Positions 59,912 to 64,000 of a stretch of DNA of 64,000 nucleotides are shown here, piece by piece. Within the stretch, counting starts at the first letter, position 1, and every line of letters begins with the position of its first letter. Origin of the DNA: Filosporella fistucella. Taxonomy: Eukaryota; Ascomycota; Leotiomycetes; Helotiales. A program made the position numbers and the translations under genes. The notes beneath the pieces are model-generated. The model searched no databases, had not been told where the DNA came from, and worked only from the letters and a program-made list of their open reading frames with translations. The stretch spans positions 2,108,001 through 2,172,000 of the forward strand of contig JAQJZZ010000013.1 in assembly GCA_030077755.1 (NCBI GenBank), in the 5' to 3' direction.

Positions 59912-60973
59912 CTATGTTTGAATGTTCCAATACTCTCCTGCCTCAACCTTTGCATCCCACTCCTTGATGAACTGCTTGACCCCCTCATCGGTTAGAGGGT
60001 GTGGATCGAAATCTTCTAGCAGCAGATTTTTCTCGACATTGGCCTTGAAAAGATCGTACATCTCACTTAAAACTTTGGAATTTAGTATGCGCGCATCACC
60101 AGTATGAACCCACCTACCTTTTTCAGGAATAAACTTCATCACTTCCTTGATTGGGGGACGGTCACAAGAGCGTACCTTGATGATGAGGTCACGAGGTACC
60201 TTTTCAGGATCTTTTTCCACAAGGTGTTTGTACAGATAGTAGATCAATTCCATCGCTTTTAATGTGATCAGCACATGTCTTCTACTGGCTAGCAGATATC
60301 ACTTACGTTGGAATGGAATAACGGTCTGATACTGCTTTGGGTCGCGCTGGGGATATCGCCCTTCTGTTGCTTTGAAGAAGTTGGTTTGTTAACCTGATAA
60401 GCATTATGCAGTGCAGAAGAACTCACGTTTCTTAGTATGAATGTATGTCGGTCGACTCTTGGCGTTGTAATCCTTGATTCTCTTCTTCACCTCGATCTCA
60501 CCCAGCTGAACAGGGAAAAATATCACTTTCTCGTACTCTGGCCATGTCTTCTCAGGGTCCTCTTCTTTTTCCTTTTCTCTCTGGGCAAAGTGATACTCCA
60601 GTTGGAACAGAACTATATCATTTCAGTCACAGAATTTGAAGATTTCGCTGTGTTTGAACTCACTTTCAGCCAAATCTCCTGTCATTTGCATCATAGCCCA
60701 AGGATCCGCCGCCAGATGGCTGTTTTGAATGAAATCTTCTTTCGTTGTCGCAACGACTGAAACATGGATGTCATAATTCTTGTGCTCGTCGGGCTTTTTC
60801 TAAGACTGCCAGCAAACAGCAAGCTGTTTGACGACTGCATATAAACATCAGTAATTTGAGTTTCACAAGTGCTTGCGAGATTGCTTACTGTGACGAGGAA
60901 CCCTGCTATTTACTGGCCCATGTCGAGGCTGGTCCTTATGGATTGTTTGAAAGACTTTGATTGGAGTGGCCAT
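59912..60973 (-). CDS. hypothetical charged protein, 262 residues
   Basis: Minus-strand exons are 60973-60914, 60799-60664, 60612-60427, 60369-60307 and 60255-59912, in frame throughout. An alternative first intron (GTAAGC at 60888 to TGCAG before 60834) also keeps frame but runs into TAG at 60802-60800. That TAG is itself a good TCTTAG acceptor, so I prefer the 114-nt intron from GTAAAT. The start is MATPIKVFQTIHKDQPRHGP. The protein is rich in Lys, Glu and aromatic residues: KKPDEHKNYDIHVSVVATT, EYHFAQREKEKEEDPEKTWPEYEKV, and a C-terminal block MELIYYLYKHLVEKDPEKVPRDLI to GEYWNIQT. No signal peptide or membrane segment. Well-ordered and probably conserved. I do not recognise the family. Confidence 0.7.
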
Positions 60974-62512
60974 CTTAGATGAAGTAATGGTAAGACTTGG
61001 TAGCTGATATGCTGGCTTGGTCCCGGTGTAGATTTGGAGGACTCTGGGAGGGACTGGCAATTGTATTATGAAGTTGGATGTTCTGGATCAGGAGAGAGAA
61101 ATGGGTGAAGAGGTGGGAGCTGATATAGATGTTGGAGCTGCCTGCTCCAGATATTGTGGCTCCTACTCCATCAACAAAATGAACAATCCAAACTGTGAAT
61201 CTATATTCGTCGGATCAATGATTTGCAACCGAGTTTGGGCAAGTATCACTAGGGCTATGAGCCTTGAAGCCATTCATTGGCTGTGAATCAATTATCAGAA
61301 CCATGTAATTCATTGAAAGTTTTTGAAGGAAAATCAACTATTCTATTATACAATTTCATAATCTGATAATTGTGAATGCCGAAGAGTCACAAAATATTAA
61401 TATAATTGAGAATAGCTATGGCTATGATTACCAACTCGCATTGACACTGCCTTATGTCAAGGCATCTGTACAAGACAGCTATAGCATTCCTTGTAATAAC
61501 TAGAGGAAAATAGAAAGGGACAGTATTGCTCATCCCATCCCACGTCTTCCAGGCTATCTGCAAATGACATTATGTTGGACAATACGATGTGGGGACTATC
61601 TGTTGTATCTCGCATCTTTCAAAATCTTTGCCTTGCCATTGCCTCGAGTTTGAGATGTTTCCAGACTCAAAAAGCAGTAAAAATATCTAATTGAATTTGC
61701 CGGCAGCTATCAATCCCCCCAATTCGTACTTATCGTATTTAACTGCATTATACAGCTTTAAGTTTCGTATTTTCGAACCTTCAGTTCCGCTAGCCGAATT
61801 TCATACCGAAACCGAGGTAATGAGGTTCTCGAGAAGTGGACGATTTGTTCACCGTCCACTTAGGGGTCATCTCTGCACACTTGAAATTACTGTACAGTAC
61901 ACCATACGAAGGTACAAGTACAAGTACAGTACAGTGGGTTCATTGCCCCGCTCCCCAGCCTTTCCATACCCCATTCTACAATGTACTTGTACCTCAGCCC
62001 CCGGTTTTCAGATTTTACAGTCCAAACATGTCACCATGTCCATTTAATTTTCACACATAGAACTATCTTCCGCATGGAAGGCAATAGATAAACTATGAGT
62101 ATGTCTCGATAATCAGCCACGATGTCAAGAAAATAGTTGAAGTATATCATTTCAGGCCAGCGAGCGATGGGCAAATACTCCAGTTCCCCGCCAAAGTTAA
62201 AAGTCCTGGGGAAGCTCGGGGAATTATTAGTCTAACTTATAATGTAGAATTTTGTCACGATGACAGATGATCTGCACTGGAAAAGCCCCAATTCCCAGCC
62301 TATCAACCTTATTCCAAGAACCGGAGGAGAAATCGTCTGATCTAAACGGCCCTTCTATGAAAAAAATATTCTTCAAAGTGGGTGGCCGAAGCGGCTTTGA
62401 TGGCCACCTGCGTCATTGTAAGTCTCCGTGATGGGTTGAAGATTATAAAGATCCATCGATTACAACTGGGTTTGGAATAGCATTGAAGTTTTTGTATCTA
62501 AATTCTTTGGAG
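60974..62512. other. 1.5 kb divergent intergenic region
   Basis: Upstream of the minus-strand hypothetical gene and the plus-strand GH1 gene. Short frames only. A cluster of GTAC-containing palindromes lies at 61889-61935, and a GTCCGTG/GGTGGCC-rich stretch near 62380-62430 precedes the GH1 promoter. No gene is called. Confidence 0.4.
61889..61935. repeat. GTAC-palindrome cluster
   Basis: ACTGTACAGT at 61889-61898 is a perfect 10-bp palindrome, followed within 40 bp by GGTACAAGTACAAGTACAGTACAGT. The TACAGTA core recurs in the beta-oxidation promoter at 25117-25136. Confidence 0.5.
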
Positions 62513-64000
62513 ATGACTTCATACAAGAATTTGCTTTCATTCGGAGCTCTGCTGTACGGTGTCTCTGCCCAGCAGGTCTATATTTCAGCGGATGGTCCAT
62601 CACCCCGACCTTATTGTCCTTCGTGCAATTACACTACGACTCCAACCTATTCATATACACAATTTTCGTATACTCAAACAGAAACATATCGAACTGCAAC
62701 TTCTAGGCCAGCTCCAACGACGACTCAGACATATGCACCACCTTATTCTGCTTTGAGTACATTGGTTCCTAATTTATCTACCACCACATGGGGAAGCTGG
62801 GATCCAAATGCCACCACTACTGCAACTGATACATCAAACCCCTATGGGAATGCAGCATGGACCGCACTCTGGCAAGCAGCAAATCTCACCAACTTCACCG
62901 GATCAGCACTCTATAGTACAACTGTCAGCCCTACACCATTGCCCACGAGCGAATTGATTCTTCCCCCTGCGGATTATTTTGGACCAACGGATTGTTATAC
63001 TTTCCCTGAAGACTTTGTATTTGGTGTAGCTGGATCAGCTGCTCAAATTGAGGGTGCCGTATTTGAAGAAGGAAAATCCCCAAGCTTGATGGAAGTTCTC
63101 GCAGGACAAGGAGACAATCGATCTAATGATCAAGTCACGAATGAGAATTATTACCTGTACAAACAAGATATCGAGAGGCTTGCTTCCATGGGTGTCAAAT
63201 ACTACAGTTTCTCAATTGCTTGGACTCGGATACTACCCTTCGCGCTACCTGGAACGCCAGTTAATCAAGAAGGATTGGATCATTATGATGACCTGATCAA
63301 TTTTGTTTTGGAAAAGGGTATGATTCCCACAGTTACAATGTTCCACTTTGATACACCATTTCAGTTTTTTGGTGAAGGAAACAGTCCATCAGACGATGCA
63401 GCAATTGGCTATGTAAACGGCGGATATCAAAATGAAACATTCGAGGACGCATTCGTCAACTATGGCGAGATTTTGTTGACGCACTACAGCGATCGAGTGC
63501 CAATCTGGTTCACGTAAGTACCTACTTCTTTAGATGGATTTGATGCTGATAACTGGTAGATTCAATGAGCCCTTACTTTACTGTGACAACGGGAAGAGCG
63601 TTGATCATGTCATCAAAGCCCACGCACGTCTCTACCATTTCTATCACGAGAATGTTCAAGGCACAGGAAAGCTTGGAATTAAGTTTAAGTATGTCGAATG
63701 TGTCTCATTTTTGTCTGGATGCACACATCGGGCATCTCTCAAGACACACACGTTGGACTCTATATTGACTTGACACTAGTGACAATTTCGGCATTCCCAA
63801 GAACCCTCAAAACCAGTCAGATGTCGATGCTGCCGTCCACTTCAATGATTTCCAATTAGCCACCTTTGCAAATCCAATATTTTTAGGAATTGATTATCCT
63901 GAAGCGTACAAAATAACGGTCCCAGATTTTGTCCCATTGAGTGCGGAAGATTTGGCATATATTGGAAATACGTCCGATTTTCTGGGCATCGATCCATATA
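62513..64000 (+). CDS. secreted GH1 beta-glucosidase, 3' partial
   Basis: Exons 62513-63513, 63560-63688 and 63780 to beyond the window end are in frame. Signal peptide: SFGALLYGVSAQQ after MTSYKNLL. Residues 20-150 are a Thr/Ser/Pro-rich linker (repeated YTQ and TTT blocks), unusual for GH1 and probably glycosylated. The GH1 barrel starts at FPEDFVFGVAGSAAQIEGA, then KYYSFSIAWTRILPF and the acid/base motif FNEP at the start of exon 2. The nucleophile region (usually E in a TENG motif) lies past the edge. Beta-glucosidases of this family split cellobiose or aryl glucosides. Here the enzyme is extracellular or cell-wall bound. The ATG at 62513 is preferred because it starts the signal peptide directly. 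Confidence 0.9.

Noticed and set aside
1..64000. CRISPR arrays, bacterial operons, transposon ORFs, rRNA
   Set aside because: None found by eye; the gene structure is eukaryotic throughout, and no transposase, reverse transcriptase or long terminal repeat was seen.

Overview
The window is chromosomal DNA of a filamentous ascomycete. Most genes carry short introns of 44 to 118 nt with GTRNGY...YAG borders, spacing is loose, and typical fungal families are present (velvet regulator, sedolisin, P450, secreted intradiol dioxygenase, GPI-anchored mucin-like protein). Protein style and gene content suggest a leotiomycete (Helotiales-like) fungus; this is an inference, because no rRNA or marker gene is present. 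Exon coordinates were worked out by hand from splice signals and frame continuity. Most models close exactly in frame; the exceptions are stated.

Layout: 1-2996 (+) 3' part of a Gln/Pro-rich protein kinase with a possible ubiquitin-like tail. 3506-6787 (+) large helical-repeat-like protein. 7181-8363 (+) acidic protein of unknown function. 9850-10836 (+) af470-like monooxygenase. 11325-14447 (+) PIK1-type phosphatidylinositol 4-kinase. 15785-16605 (+) small basic protein. 18824-21311 (+) secreted sedolisin. 21999-23206 (+) secreted intradiol dioxygenase. 23442-24920 (-) peroxisomal thiolase and 25426-27650 (+) peroxisomal acyl-CoA synthetase, divergently transcribed. 28685-30737 (-) CTP synthase. 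31199-32797 (-) velvet protein. About 6.8 kb without a recognisable gene follows. 39578-40708 (+) luciferase-like monooxygenase, 40973-41848 (+) metallo-beta-lactamase-fold hydrolase, 42564-43465 (-) dienelactone hydrolase. 45455-46788 (-) F-box-like/2EXR-type gene with unresolved exons. 48008-49829 (+) cytochrome P450. 50381-51316 (+) CE1-type esterase. 51435-52713 (-) hypothetical gene with disrupted frame. 53744-55789 (-) GPI-anchored Ser/Thr-rich glycoprotein. 57663-59559 (+) membrane aspartic-protease-like protein lacking a catalytic Asp. 59912-60973 (-) hypothetical. 62513 to the window end (+) GH1 beta-glucosidase, 3' truncated.

The clearest functional unit is the divergent pair at 23.4-27.7 kb. 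The thiolase has an N-terminal PTS2, the acyl-CoA synthetase ends in the PTS1 tripeptide AKL, and the 505-bp shared promoter holds two CCGAGG sites (the FarA/FarB fatty-acid-response core) plus three GTGGGG/CCCCAC sites that fit the CreA consensus. Activation and thiolysis of fatty acids in peroxisomes are therefore probably co-regulated here. The most unusual sequence signal is a shared hairpin module, in opposite orientation, inside two 118-nt introns of the neighbouring sedolisin and dioxygenase genes; it resembles introner-like elements.
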